This document shows positions 6,575 to 14,906 of a stretch of DNA of 40,159 nt, one piece after another. Under the pieces are notes generated by a model, which saw only the letters and a program-made list of their open reading frames with translations, had not been told where the DNA came from and did no database searches. Source of the stretch: an uncultured Lachnospiraceae bacterium (lineage in GTDB: Bacteria; Bacillota; Clostridia; Lachnospirales; Lachnospiraceae); NCBI GenBank assembly GCA_946182825.1, contig CAMGZH010000024.1, positions 1 to 40,159 on the forward strand. The letters are read 5' to 3'. Position 1 is the stretch's first letter. Every line of letters starts with the position of its first letter. The position numbers and the translations under genes are program-made.

Positions 6575-7975
6575 ATGAAAAAACCAACACCACACAGTGA
6601 ATTTATAAAAAAGACCTTATGGATCGCCGTTCCGATCATGGTTCAGACCGCCATTACCAACTTCGTTGGAATGCTGGATAATATTATGGTTGGACAGATC
6701 GGTACCAACCAGATGACCGGCGTATCCATTGTGAATCAGTTGCTGTTTGTATTTAATTTGATGATTTTTGGCGGAACGGCGGGGATCGGAATTTTCACCG
6801 CACAGTTTGCCGGGAAGAAGGATCAAAAGGGACTGATGTATACCCTCCGGTTAAAACTGATGATGGGGGCTGTTCTGTCCACCCTTGGGATCCTTTTGTT
6901 TTCTTGCTTCGGAAGATCCATGATCTCTCTCTGGTTAAGCAATGGTAGTTCTGCAAAGGATATTTCCGAGACCATGCAGGCGGCAGGATCCTACCTTCGT
7001 GTCATGATGATCGGGATCCTACCCTTTGCAGTTACACAGGTCTATGCCAGTACCCTTCGAGAAAACGGTGAGACAAGGGTTCCGATGGTTGCCGGTATTA
7101 CTGCGATCCTTACCGATCTGCTGGGAAACTATATCCTGATCTACGGTAAGTTTGGGGCTCCGAAGCTGGGAGTGGTAGGAGCAGCCATTGCAACGGTGCT
7201 GTCCCGTTTTATTGAGGCTGGGTTTGTGGTCCTGTGGTCTCATTCCCATACCCGTCGTTTCCCGTTTATGAAGCAGACCTATTGCGGATTCGGCGTGCCG
7301 CGGGAACTTACTGTCAATATTCTGGTCAAGGCCTTCCCGCTGCTCCTGAATGAAACGCTCTGGAGCATGGGGCAGACGGTCTTAAGTCAACAGTATTCCA
7401 GGCTGGGACTTGATGTGGTAGGCGCTTTTAATATCAGTAGTACCATAGCCAATGTGTTCAATGTGGCCTTTATTGCCATGGGAGATGCCACCGCTATTAT
7501 GATGGGGCAGTCTCTTGGTAAAATGCAGGATGAAGAGGATAAAAGGCTCATTCGTTATGACGCCAATCGTCTGGCGATCATTTCTGTGGTGCTTTGTATG
7601 ATCTCCGGTAGCTTTTTGGCGATTACGTCCCGGTTTTTCCCGATGATCTACAATACAACAGGGGAGATCAAGGAAATGGCATCCCGTTTGATCCTTGTAT
7701 CCTCTGCCTTCATGCCGGTCTATGCCTATGAAAATGCATCGTATTTTACCTTGCGAAGCGGTGGCAAGACATGGATCACGTTTTTGTTCGATTCGTTCTT
7801 TGTCTGGGTGGTTTCCATTCCTGCCGCCGTTGTCTTCACCCGGTTCTCCGGATGGCCCATTGTGCCGGTGTACATTGCCGTGCAGAGCTTTGATTTTATC
7901 AAATGTATCATCGGTTATCTTATGGTAAAACAGGGAGGATGGATCCATAATCTGACCGAGTACACAGAAAAATAG
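6575..7975 (+). CDS. MATE family efflux transporter
   Basis: 466 residues with about twelve hydrophobic segments. The N-terminus has the MATE pattern KTLWIAVPIMVQTAITNFVG followed by MLDNIMVGQIGTNQMTGVSI. The second half repeats the fold with FPLLLNETLWSMGQTVLSQQYS. MATE proteins export cationic drugs or metabolites by Na+ or H+ antiport; the substrate cannot be predicted. The ribosome binding site is weak and no clear promoter is visible in the 50 bp after the GH25 gene. It converges with the secreted-protein gene at 8004, and a short hairpin (CTCG/CGAG, about 7989-8000) between them may act as a weak shared terminator. Confidence 0.92.
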   Translation: MKKPTPHSEFIKKTLWIAVPIMVQTAITNFVGMLDNIMVGQIGTNQMTGVSIVNQLLFVFNLMIFGGTAGIGIFTAQFAGKKDQKGLMYTLRLKLMMGAVLSTLGILLFSCFGRSMISLWLSNGSSAKDISETMQAAGSYLRVMMIGILPFAVTQVYASTLRENGETRVPMVAGITAILTDLLGNYILIYGKFGAPKLGVVGAAIATVLSRFIEAGFVVLWSHSHTRRFPFMKQTYCGFGVPRELTVNILVKAFPLLLNETLWSMGQTVLSQQYSRLGLDVVGAFNISSTIANVFNVAFIAMGDATAIMMGQSLGKMQDEEDKRLIRYDANRLAIISVVLCMISGSFLAITSRFFPMIYNTTGEIKEMASRLILVSSAFMPVYAYENASYFTLRSGGKTWITFLFDSFFVWVVSIPAAVVFTRFSGWPIVPVYIAVQSFDFIKCIIGYLMVKQGGWIHNLTEYTEK

Positions 7976-8003
7976 TGTTTTTATTCAGCTCGTGGACGAG
8001 GCT

Positions 8004-9047
8004 TTATTCTTCGTCCTCTGGTTCCTCCTTGCCAACGTCATCATCATCCTGCCATCCGTCATCCTCCTCATCTGTCAGTGGCTCCCCGGCCTTATGGCCA
8101 TAGAGTCCAAAGGATGCCAGGTGTTCTTCAAATTCGTCATAGGTGATGGATGTGCCGTTATAGAAGAAGTGGCTGTCCTCGGTGTATCCGCCCTGGTCGT
8201 TATCATAGTATTCGGCCCGGATCGTAATGGTCTGTGCCGGTTTGCCGTTGTTGTAACCGTTAAAACGGTAGAGCATGAAGGACTGGTATCCGGTATGGCG
8301 GATGTCCTGGTATACGATCCAGGACTGATCGTCATATTCGACATTCGCAAGCCGTCCCATCGTTTCATTGCCGTAGGCCAGAATCGATACGATGCCGTCG
8401 GTAGCATCCAGATACATGCCACCGTAACCTGCCAGGTTACCGGTTCCCTTTAATGCAACTTCCATTACATCGTCATTGTCCATATCATTGTAGAAGTTCT
8501 CGACCCATTCGCCTTCCGGCTTATATTCTGTCAGGAATTTCCAGGTCGATCCGGTCTTCGTGATCTTACCGCCGGCAGCCGGTACGTAGGTGCTGACCAT
8601 CACCGGTACAGTTCCGTCCAAGGTGGCGTCAAAAAGCTCTTCAACATCCTTATTGGCATATTGCTTCTGTGTCTTGCGTACAAGATATACGGAGTAGGAG
8701 CAGGTAAGCTTTTTCTTGCCAACGGTGCAAAGAATGGTACCATAACCGTTTGCAACCGGTTTGATGATCAGTTTCGTTTTATCTTTTTTTACAATTTTAA
8801 GTGCCGTCTGCTTACAGTACTTATCCTTGTTGATCTTCCAGGTGACTTTGGATTTGCCGGCACCGGTGAGCTTGATGGTGTAGTTCTTCTCCTCCTTGAG
8901 ACGAAGAACAGAACTTGAGGAAACGGAAAGCTTAGGGGTTGTCTTTTTTGTCTTGGCAAATGCGCCCGTTACATTCCATTGGCCGGCCAGAAGAAACAGG
9001 GACAGGCAGGTACAAAGGATGGTCACAACTTGTTTCTTTTTTTTCAT
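8004..9047 (-). CDS. Secreted protein with Ig-like (BIG2-type) N-terminal region, function unknown
   Basis: 347 residues. The start at 9047 is fixed by a strong AAAGGAGG ribosome binding site; the open frame upstream is not used. Residues 1-31 are a signal peptide with likely cleavage after AFA. Residues about 38-110 are lysine-rich and resemble a bacterial Ig-like domain (LSVSSSSVLRLKEEKNYTIK..., K-VTWKINKDK). Residues about 130-320 are an unrecognised mixed domain with an NDMDNDD calcium-type loop. The tail is extremely acidic (TDEEDDGWQDDDD... to the end). A TATAAT-like -10 lies in the 70 bp upstream, but no good -35. A surface or secreted role is inferred. Confidence 0.75.
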   Translation of the reverse strand: MKKKKQVVTILCTCLSLFLLAGQWNVTGAFAKTKKTTPKLSVSSSSVLRLKEEKNYTIKLTGAGKSKVTWKINKDKYCKQTALKIVKKDKTKLIIKPVANGYGTILCTVGKKKLTCSYSVYLVRKTQKQYANKDVEELFDATLDGTVPVMVSTYVPAAGGKITKTGSTWKFLTEYKPEGEWVENFYNDMDNDDVMEVALKGTGNLAGYGGMYLDATDGIVSILAYGNETMGRLANVEYDDQSWIVYQDIRHTGYQSFMLYRFNGYNNGKPAQTITIRAEYYDNDQGGYTEDSHFFYNGTSITYDEFEEHLASFGLYGHKAGEPLTDEEDDGWQDDDDVGKEEPEDEE

Positions 9048-9122
9048 ATGTCCTCCTTTCGGGAAAAGGGTGTAGTTTAGACCTATTATAACATAGTTTT
9101 GCGACAATTCGGCGGGAGTGGG

Positions 9123-9149
9123 TAAATATTCTGTGAAAAAGTCCGATAA
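9123..9149 (+). promoter_or_regulatory. Sigma-D (sigma-28, FliA-type) promoter
   Basis: TAAA (9123-9126), then exactly 15 bases, then TCCGATAA (9142-9149). The consensus for the motility sigma factor in Firmicutes is TAAA-N15-GCCGATAT, so the match is 4/4 and 6/8 with ideal spacing. The site lies 49 bp ahead of the start codon at 9199. It places the next gene in the motility/late flagellar regulon by inference. Confidence 0.65.
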
Positions 9150-9198
9150 TAAAGATGTAGTGACAGTTGCGGCATACAAGTTCAGGGAGGAATGGCGT

Positions 9199-10212
9199 AT
9201 GAACACACTCTCAATACATGGGGAGAATTTACAGGGAGCATATCCCACAGGTTATCAAAACAGACAGAAGGATTCTACGACGGGTGGCATGCAGCACCGG
9301 AATACGGCGGAAGCAGGGACGGCATCCGGTCAGAATGGGATCAAAATGATCGGAGATACGGCCTATCGTATGGAGAATGGTCAGCTGACCGCCATCGGAC
9401 AGGAATGGGATCGGACCAAAGGTCCGGCGAATCTGCGTTTTTCCGATCCGGTTTCAGGTCAGAATAAGGCGAAGGATCCGTCTCTTGAGAAGGTTAAGCT
9501 GGCCTATAACAATAAGAAGATCTCATCTATCATTCGAAGCAGCAAGACGCTGGCCAGTGCAAGGACTGCGGTTTCCAAGGCGAAGTTTGAAGTGACCAAT
9601 CTCAAGAAGAAGCGCGGTAATGCGAAATATGACCAGGATGAGGTGGAGATCGCCATCAATCATGCCATGGCCATGGAGCGTATTGCAGAAAAGCATAGGA
9701 AGAACATTGAGACAGAAGAGTTTGCAAAACGCAGCATGAAGTCTCATTTTTCACAGGTCAGTCCGGAGACACTGGAAGAGGCTGAGAAGGATTTTCGCAG
9801 GAATGACTGGGAGCGGGAGACGATGCTGGAGGGTTCTGCCGCTTCTTCCACCATGGCAGAGCTCATGCATGAGACGGGAGCTGGGGAACCTGCCCGACAC
9901 TACCCGGATGCGCAGATCGACTGGGAGGATAGTTCCTCGGTTGCAGAGAATCTGGAGAAATACATGAAGGAAGCCTCTTCGGCATTGGAATCCTTTGCGG
10001 AAGGAGAGCTGATGGATATGGCTCAGGACCTTCTGATGTTTGATGATGATTTCAATGAGGATGATTATAAGCAGATGGTCCTTCGTCACCGGAATGCGGA
10101 ACAGCGGGAGACGACAAAGGCCGATATGCAATACATGAAAGATTACATGGAATATTTCCATGAGAAGCCGGGAAGTGGATTCGAGGTTGCAATGTCTTCG
10201 TATTTGTGTTAG
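9199..10212 (+). CDS. Hypothetical coiled-coil protein, probable sigma-D regulon member
   Basis: 337 residues, cytosolic, of unrecognised function. The N-terminal third is polar and low in structure. Residues about 85-175 are charged and helical (KKISSIIRSSKTLASARTAV, then basic and glutamate-rich segments), likely a coiled coil. The C-terminal part is acidic (near MFDDDFNEDDY) and ends in a short helix with a terminal cysteine. The ATG at 9199 has GGGAGG at 9185-9190. An alternative ATG at 9192 opens a different, shorter frame and is rejected. The gene stands alone between a minus-strand gene and the cobalamin riboswitch. The promoter points to co-expression with flagellar or chemotaxis genes. 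Confidence 0.75.
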   Translation: MNTLSIHGENLQGAYPTGYQNRQKDSTTGGMQHRNTAEAGTASGQNGIKMIGDTAYRMENGQLTAIGQEWDRTKGPANLRFSDPVSGQNKAKDPSLEKVKLAYNNKKISSIIRSSKTLASARTAVSKAKFEVTNLKKKRGNAKYDQDEVEIAINHAMAMERIAEKHRKNIETEEFAKRSMKSHFSQVSPETLEEAEKDFRRNDWERETMLEGSAASSTMAELMHETGAGEPARHYPDAQIDWEDSSSVAENLEKYMKEASSALESFAEGELMDMAQDLLMFDDDFNEDDYKQMVLRHRNAEQRETTKADMQYMKDYMEYFHEKPGSGFEVAMSSYLC

Positions 10213-10249
10213 TTTATCACAGTCGGAGCTGTGCTCCGGCTGTAATAAA
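10213..10249 (+). terminator. Long hairpin after the coiled-coil gene
   Basis: A 17-bp imperfect stem (10213-10229 with 10233-10249) closes on a 3-nt loop directly after the stop codon. The T run on the 3' side is missing, while the flanking AAA/TTT lie inside the stem. It probably ends or stabilises the upstream transcript. Confidence 0.5.
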
Positions 10250-10283
10250 CGCTCCGTGAGGAAGCGTATAAGTTCATAAAAGC

Positions 10284-10475
10284 AAAAGGTGCCTTTGCAC
10301 GCTTCGTTGCGTGGTCAAAGGGTAAAAGGGAAACAGGTGCAACTCCTGTACGATCTCGTCACTGTAATGAGGAGTTTCCTGTCATAACGTCACTGGTCAA
10401 GGGACAAGCCATTGTCCCTTTGGCTGGGAAGACGACAGGAAATGTTGATCCTAAGCCAGGAAACCTGCCTTTTGG
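10284..10475 (+). ncRNA. Cobalamin riboswitch aptamer
   Basis: The conserved blocks are present in order: AAAAGGTGCC at the 5' side; AAAGGGAAACAGGTGCAA then TCCTG; the B12 box-like CGTCACTGTAATGAGGA; a long variable hairpin (about 10396-10425, GTCAAGGGACAA with TTGTCCCTTTGGC); and the 3' block AAGCCAGGAAACCTGCC followed by CTTTT, which pairs with the 5' AAAAG. It binds adenosyl- or other cobalamins and lowers expression of the long operon below. It lies 155 bp ahead of the first gene. Confidence 0.93.
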
Positions 10476-10517
10476 ATGGTGCATATGATCACGAGGAATT
10501 GGTCGTGCCGAATGGGA

Positions 10518-10575
10518 AGGCAGTGGATGCCTTTATTTTGTGTGCCTATTTTCTATTCGAAATAGGCTTTTTTTT
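10518..10575 (+). terminator. Riboswitch expression platform: terminator
   Basis: GCCTATTT (10544-10551) pairs perfectly with AAATAGGC (10560-10567) and is followed by eight T residues. This is the intrinsic terminator used when cobalamin is bound. A smaller hairpin (AAGGCA with TGCCTT, about 10518-10533) precedes it and could take part in the switch. Confidence 0.85.
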
Positions 10576-10629
10576 ATGCAAATAAAAAGAAGTTTATGAT
10601 ACCTATTAACAGCGCACAAAGGAGAGAAT

Positions 10630-11823
10630 ATGAAGAAAAAACTCGTATCCGCCTTACTTGTCGCAGCGCTTGCCGCTTCTATGGTGACAGGATGTAAGAC
10701 TTCTACATCTACAACCAAAACTGACAAGAAGGCTCAAACTGAAACGGTTGCAGATGATCAGAAGGCTGCCGACAAGGTGGCAAAATTGATCGATGCCATC
10801 TATGTTCAGGAGAGAACCGATCAGACCGATCAGCAGTGTGAGGAGGCGAAAAAGGCCTGGGACGCACTGACGGATCAACAGAAGGCCTTGGTTAAGGGTG
10901 AAAATGCAGATCCGGATTATTTCGGAAGAGATACCGGTGATGCAACGAAGGACGATCCTTTAAATGCCGACTCCATCGGTGACAAGGAGATTTTGGTATT
11001 AAGCTTTGGTACTTCCTTCAATGACAGCCGTGTCAACGATATCAGTAAGGTTGAAAAAGCCGTACAGGGTGCTTACCCAGATTATTCCGTTAGACGTGCT
11101 TTTACAGCACAGATCATCATCAACCATATCCAGGCACGGGATGGGGAGAAGATCGATAACGTGGATCAGGCAATGGAACGTGCTGTTGCCAACGGTGTGA
11201 AAGAGCTTGTGATCCTTCCGACCCATCTGATGCAGGGTAAGGAGTATGACGAGTTAAAAGAGCAGGTCAGCGCTTACAGCGATAAGATTGCTTCCATCAA
11301 ATTTGCAAAGCCTCTTCTTGGTGAAGTAGGAAAGACGGTGGAGGAAACCAACCCGGATAAGAAGGTCGTAGCAGAGGCCATTACCAAACATGCGCTTAAG
11401 GATGCCGGATATTCCAAGAATGAAGACGCCATCGCAGACCAGTGTGCCTTTGTTTTCATGGGTCATGGAACATCCCATACTGCTAAGATCACTTATCTTC
11501 AGATGCAGACGCAGATGAGAAAACTCGGCTATAAGAATGTTTTCATCGGAACGGTGGAAGGTGAGCCGGAGGAGACTTCCTGCAAGAACATCATTGCAGC
11601 GGTAAAGGATGCCGGATACAAGAAGGTGATCCTTCGCCCGTTGATGGTGGTTGCCGGAGATCATGCCAACAATGATATGGCTGGAGATGATGAGGATTCC
11701 TGGTTATCCCAGTTTAAGGCAGCAAACGCTTTTGATTCTGTTACCCCGCAGATCGCAGGTCTCGGACGACTTGAGGAAGTGGAGAAGCTCTACGTTTCCC
11801 ACGTTGCCGACCTGTTCCAGTAA
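10630..11823 (+). CDS. cbiK: CbiK-type sirohydrochlorin cobaltochelatase, lipoprotein form
   Basis: 397 residues. Residues 1-22 are a lipoprotein signal (VTGC, Cys22), followed by a Thr/Lys-rich linker and a small helical segment (about residues 45-90). Residues about 118-395 are a class II chelatase of the CbiK family: VLSFGTSFNDSR, LPTHLMQGKEYD, FMGHGTSH with His279, and VVAGDHANNDMAG with His345. These two histidines are the expected metal-binding pair. Cytosolic CbiK inserts Co2+ into sirohydrochlorin, the first committed step of the anaerobic B12 pathway. The signal peptide places this one outside the membrane, as for the known periplasmic CbiK of Desulfovibrio. It is the first gene under the B12 riboswitch and is followed by two lipoproteins and a BtuCD transporter. 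It may therefore metallate or handle a tetrapyrrole at the surface. The exact role is inferred. Confidence 0.88.
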   Translation: MKKKLVSALLVAALAASMVTGCKTSTSTTKTDKKAQTETVADDQKAADKVAKLIDAIYVQERTDQTDQQCEEAKKAWDALTDQQKALVKGENADPDYFGRDTGDATKDDPLNADSIGDKEILVLSFGTSFNDSRVNDISKVEKAVQGAYPDYSVRRAFTAQIIINHIQARDGEKIDNVDQAMERAVANGVKELVILPTHLMQGKEYDELKEQVSAYSDKIASIKFAKPLLGEVGKTVEETNPDKKVVAEAITKHALKDAGYSKNEDAIADQCAFVFMGHGTSHTAKITYLQMQTQMRKLGYKNVFIGTVEGEPEETSCKNIIAAVKDAGYKKVILRPLMVVAGDHANNDMAGDDEDSWLSQFKAANAFDSVTPQIAGLGRLEEVEKLYVSHVADLFQ

Positions 11824-11853
11824 TACATATTTCAAAAATAGAAAGATACAAAC

Positions 11854-12645
11854 ATGAAAAACCAGTTTAAGACCCTGGCCTTTTTGGTAATTGCAGCCCT
11901 TTCTCTTTCCGCCTGTGGCACTGCAAAAAAGGCCGATACCACAAAAACAGAGCAGAAGACGCAGGCAAAGCTTTCCCTTGAGGATGGAATCTATCAGGCA
12001 AAGTTCACAACGGACAACAGAATGTTCCATGTCAATGAGGCCTGCAACGGCAAAGCGACTCTTACGGTTAAGGGTGGTGAAGGTACCCTTCATCTTGTGA
12101 TGCCATCCAAAAATGTTGTCAATCTTTTTTCCGGGGTTGCGTCTGATGCTAAGAAAAAGGGCGCAGAGCTGATCCAGCCCACAGAGGAAGAGATCACCTT
12201 CGAGGATGGATTAAAGGAGAGTGTCTATGCCTTTGATGTTCCCCTTCCTGTTGTGGATCAGGAATTTGATCTTGCATTGGTGGGAACCAAGGGAAAATGG
12301 TACGACCATAAGGTCAAGGTGACCGATGTTACCTCCGAGGGTGAATTCTTCGCGGATCTCAGTCTGGAGGGCGGCTCCGGCCGTGCGTCCATTATGTCTC
12401 CTGCTAAGGTCACTGCCAAGGATAAGGTCTATACAGTTCTTCTGGAGTGGAGTAGCCCGTACTACGATTATATGATCGTAGACGGCAAAACATACAAACC
12501 AGTTAATAAGGATGGCAATTCCATCTTTGAGGTATCCTTCCAAGATCTTAGCAAGCCGGTCAAGGTCATCGCCGATACCGTTGCTATGAGTAAGCCTCAT
12601 GAGATCGAATACACCATCACATGTAACCACTTAACCGCACATTAG
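11854..12645 (+). CDS. Two-domain lipoprotein of B12-regulated import locus, function unknown
   Basis: 263 residues with a lipoprotein signal (LSAC, Cys21). There are two beta-rich parts. Residues about 40-145 contain DGIYQAKF...MFHVNEACNGKATLTV and a GTKGKWYDH segment. Residues about 150-260 begin DLSLEGGSGRASIMSPAKV and contain WSSPYYDYMIVDGKTYKP and KPHEIEYTI. The tyrosine-rich YYDYMIVDGKTY stretch recalls ligand-binding strands of NEAT heme-binding domains. That similarity is my impression only and not established. The position between cbiK and btuF, under the B12 riboswitch, suggests capture or delivery of a corrinoid, tetrapyrrole or cobalt at the surface. Confidence 0.7.
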   Translation: MKNQFKTLAFLVIAALSLSACGTAKKADTTKTEQKTQAKLSLEDGIYQAKFTTDNRMFHVNEACNGKATLTVKGGEGTLHLVMPSKNVVNLFSGVASDAKKKGAELIQPTEEEITFEDGLKESVYAFDVPLPVVDQEFDLALVGTKGKWYDHKVKVTDVTSEGEFFADLSLEGGSGRASIMSPAKVTAKDKVYTVLLEWSSPYYDYMIVDGKTYKPVNKDGNSIFEVSFQDLSKPVKVIADTVAMSKPHEIEYTITCNHLTAH

Positions 12646-12660
12646 TAATTTATGAATAAG

Positions 12661-12692
12661 GACAGCCCGTGGCCCTTCGCCGGGGGCTGTTC
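12661..12692 (+). terminator. Intra-operon GC-rich hairpin
   Basis: GACAGCCC pairs with GGGGCTGT around a GC-rich centre (GTGGC/GCCGG), followed by only a weak T-rich stretch (TCTCTT). It lies between the lipoprotein and btuF genes, so it is more likely a partial terminator, processing site or mRNA stabiliser than an operon end. Confidence 0.45.
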
Positions 12693-12709
12693 TCTTATCA
12701 AATGAATCT

Positions 12710-13876
12710 ATGAAAAAAACAGTAAAATTTTTTGGCCTTTGTATGGCTATATCCATGTTCATAATGTCGGTTGCCTGTTCCGGGGCGGGATCTGCTGCCT
12801 CAAAGGAAGAGGCCATGCCCCGAAAGGTATCCTCCATGCAGCTTTCTTACGCTAAGCAGTTTGCCGTGGACTATTATGAGCAGGGCTATGTCCATATCCG
12901 GATCGGTGAGGACAAGGATTATGTTCTGATTCCGGGAAACAAAGCAGACTGTGATCTGGGCTTTTCGGATGCTACGCTGATCCGTCAGGAAAAAGCCAAA
13001 AGCAGCATCTACCTTGCGGCTTCATCGGGAATGGATCTGTTTGACCGACTGGGGGCTTTGTCGTCGGTTACCTCCTGCAGCATGCCGGCGAAGGAATACG
13101 TTGACAAAAGCGTGCAGGAGGCTATTTTATCCGGTGCCATTACCTATGCCGGTAAGTACAGCGCGCCGGATTATGAGAAGCTGCTGGCTCTTCATACCGG
13201 TCTTGCCATTGAGTCCATGATGATCACCCATGCTCCAAAGATCGCCGAAGAGCTTACCCGGCTTAAGATCCCTGTCCTTGTGGAGATGTCAAGTTATGAG
13301 GATTCCCCTCTGGGGCGTCTGGAATGGATCAAGCTGTATGGCGTACTGTTGGGAAAGGAAAAGGAGGCGGATGCTTTCTTTGATCAGGAAGTAAAAAAGC
13401 TGAATCGGATCAGCAAAACGCTGGGGGAGAAAAGACAGGGAGAAGAGAAAAAGCAGAGGGTTGCCATCTTTTATATGTCCTCCAACGGGTATGTGAATGT
13501 TCGCAAACCGGGGGACTATATGACCAGAATGATTGAAATGGCCGGAGGCGAATATGCGCTGAAGGATTTAAAGCTTCCCAACGAAAATGCCCTTTCCACC
13601 ATCAACATCAACTGGGAGGATTTCTACAGGATGGCGGCAGATGCCGATGTGCTGATCTACAACGGAACCATAGACGGAGGTATTACCTCTTCTGAGGATC
13701 TGATCTCCAAACATCCGCTGTTTCAGAAATTTAAGGCGGTGAAGGAACATAACCTCTGGTGCACGGGTCTGAATATGTACCAGGAGAGCAGTAAGATCGT
13801 GGATGTGACACTGGATTTTTATTCCATCCTGGAAGGGGACGGACAAAAGACCCGTTTTATCCGTCATGTGGATTAA
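12710..13876 (+). CDS. btuF: ABC transporter substrate-binding lipoprotein (BtuF/FecB type)
   Basis: 388 residues with a lipoprotein signal (SVAC, Cys23). The body has the class III binding-protein layout of the BtuF/FecB family. It includes a lobe ending near ASSGMDLFDRLGALSSV, the GRLEWIKLYGVLLGKEKEAD helix that links the lobes, and a C-terminal lobe with NININWEDFYRMAADADVLI. It would bring a corrinoid, or possibly a heme- or siderophore-like ligand, to the BtuCD permease encoded next. Regulation by the B12 riboswitch favours cobalamin or cobinamide. The ribosome binding site is weak. The stop codon is 24 bp before the permease start. Confidence 0.82.
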   Translation: MKKTVKFFGLCMAISMFIMSVACSGAGSAASKEEAMPRKVSSMQLSYAKQFAVDYYEQGYVHIRIGEDKDYVLIPGNKADCDLGFSDATLIRQEKAKSSIYLAASSGMDLFDRLGALSSVTSCSMPAKEYVDKSVQEAILSGAITYAGKYSAPDYEKLLALHTGLAIESMMITHAPKIAEELTRLKIPVLVEMSSYEDSPLGRLEWIKLYGVLLGKEKEADAFFDQEVKKLNRISKTLGEKRQGEEKKQRVAIFYMSSNGYVNVRKPGDYMTRMIEMAGGEYALKDLKLPNENALSTININWEDFYRMAADADVLIYNGTIDGGITSSEDLISKHPLFQKFKAVKEHNLWCTGLNMYQESSKIVDVTLDFYSILEGDGQKTRFIRHVD

Positions 13877-13900
13877 GTGAGAAAAGGAAGAGGAGAAGTT

Positions 13901-14902
13901 GTGAAAAAAAGGATTATCTGTCTATATGTTCTCCTGATGGCACTGGTTCTGTTGCTGGTTGCGGTCAATCTCATATCCGGCAGCACCAGGATCTCTTTTT
14001 CAAAGATCCTGCATCTGATGGTGCATGCCGACCGGAGCAGTGTGGAAGGAACCATTCTTCTGGATGTCAGACTGCCAAGGATCCTGGCTGCCTTGTTTTT
14101 AGGCGGTGGGCTTGCTCTGTCCGGATATCTGCTCCAGGCATTTTTTGCGAATCCCATCGCCGGTCCTTTTGTGCTGGGGATCTCTTCCGGTGCGAAGCTG
14201 TTTGTTGCTGTTTTAATGGTGACGGCGGTGCTCTACGGTCGCAGTTTTGGCGCGGCTGCTATGATCCTTGCCGCTCTGGCGGGATCGGCGGTTGCAACCT
14301 TTTTTGTTATCCTTGCAGCCCGACGGGTGCAGAACATGGCGGTTCTGATCGTGGCCGGTGTGATGATCGGCTATATCTGTTCCGCCATCACGGAGCTGTT
14401 GGTTTCCTTTGCCAATGATTCCAACATTGTGAATCTGCATAACTGGTCTATGGGAAGTTTTTCTTCCATTTCCTGGGAACAGGTTCGCTGGTTTCTTCCG
14501 GTGATTCTGCTGGGATCCGGGGCGGCGGTCTTCTTGTCCAAGGGGATTGAGGTCTACCTTTACGGAGAAAACTATGCCCGAAGCGTGGGAATGAACGTGA
14601 AGGTCTTTCGGATCCTTCTGATCGCAGTTTCCTCCCTTCTTTCCGCCACCGTTACGGCGTTTGCCGGCCCCATTTCCTTTGTGGGGATCGCGGTGCCTCA
14701 TCTGGTTCGGGGGCTGTTTCGTACGGCAAGTCCAAGGCATATGATTCCTGCCACCTTCTTGTGTGGCAGTGCCTTTTGCCTTGGCTGTGATCTGTTGGCC
14801 CGGGAGCTCTTTGCCCCCATGGAACTGAGCATCAGTACCATTACGGCGATCTTCGGAGCGCCCATCGTTATTTCTTTGATCCTGAAGAGAAAAGGGAGGT
14901 AA
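13901..14902 (+). CDS. btuC: FecCD/BtuC family ABC permease
   Basis: 333 residues from GTG at 13901, chosen because AGGAG lies at 13891-13895. A GTG at 13877 is in frame but has no ribosome binding site. There are about ten membrane segments. Family markers include LDVRLPRILAALFLGGGLAL, the GPFVLGISSGAKLF segment, and the coupling region AGPISFVGIAVPHLVRGLF near residues 255-275. It forms the membrane channel for the ligand bound by the preceding lipoprotein, and it starts 24 bp after it. The family also carries siderophores and heme; the riboswitch context favours corrinoids. Confidence 0.9.
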   Translation: MKKRIICLYVLLMALVLLLVAVNLISGSTRISFSKILHLMVHADRSSVEGTILLDVRLPRILAALFLGGGLALSGYLLQAFFANPIAGPFVLGISSGAKLFVAVLMVTAVLYGRSFGAAAMILAALAGSAVATFFVILAARRVQNMAVLIVAGVMIGYICSAITELLVSFANDSNIVNLHNWSMGSFSSISWEQVRWFLPVILLGSGAAVFLSKGIEVYLYGENYARSVGMNVKVFRILLIAVSSLLSATVTAFAGPISFVGIAVPHLVRGLFRTASPRHMIPATFLCGSAFCLGCDLLARELFAPMELSISTITAIFGAPIVISLILKRKGR

Positions 14903-14906
14903 GGGG

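Noticed and set aside
7382-7948. Minus-strand open frame opposite the MATE gene
   Set aside because: It is antisense to conserved membrane segments and has no start signal.
9192-9467. Alternative 91-codon frame starting at ATG 9192
   Set aside because: The longer frame from 9199 has a coherent protein and uses the same ribosome binding site with good spacing.
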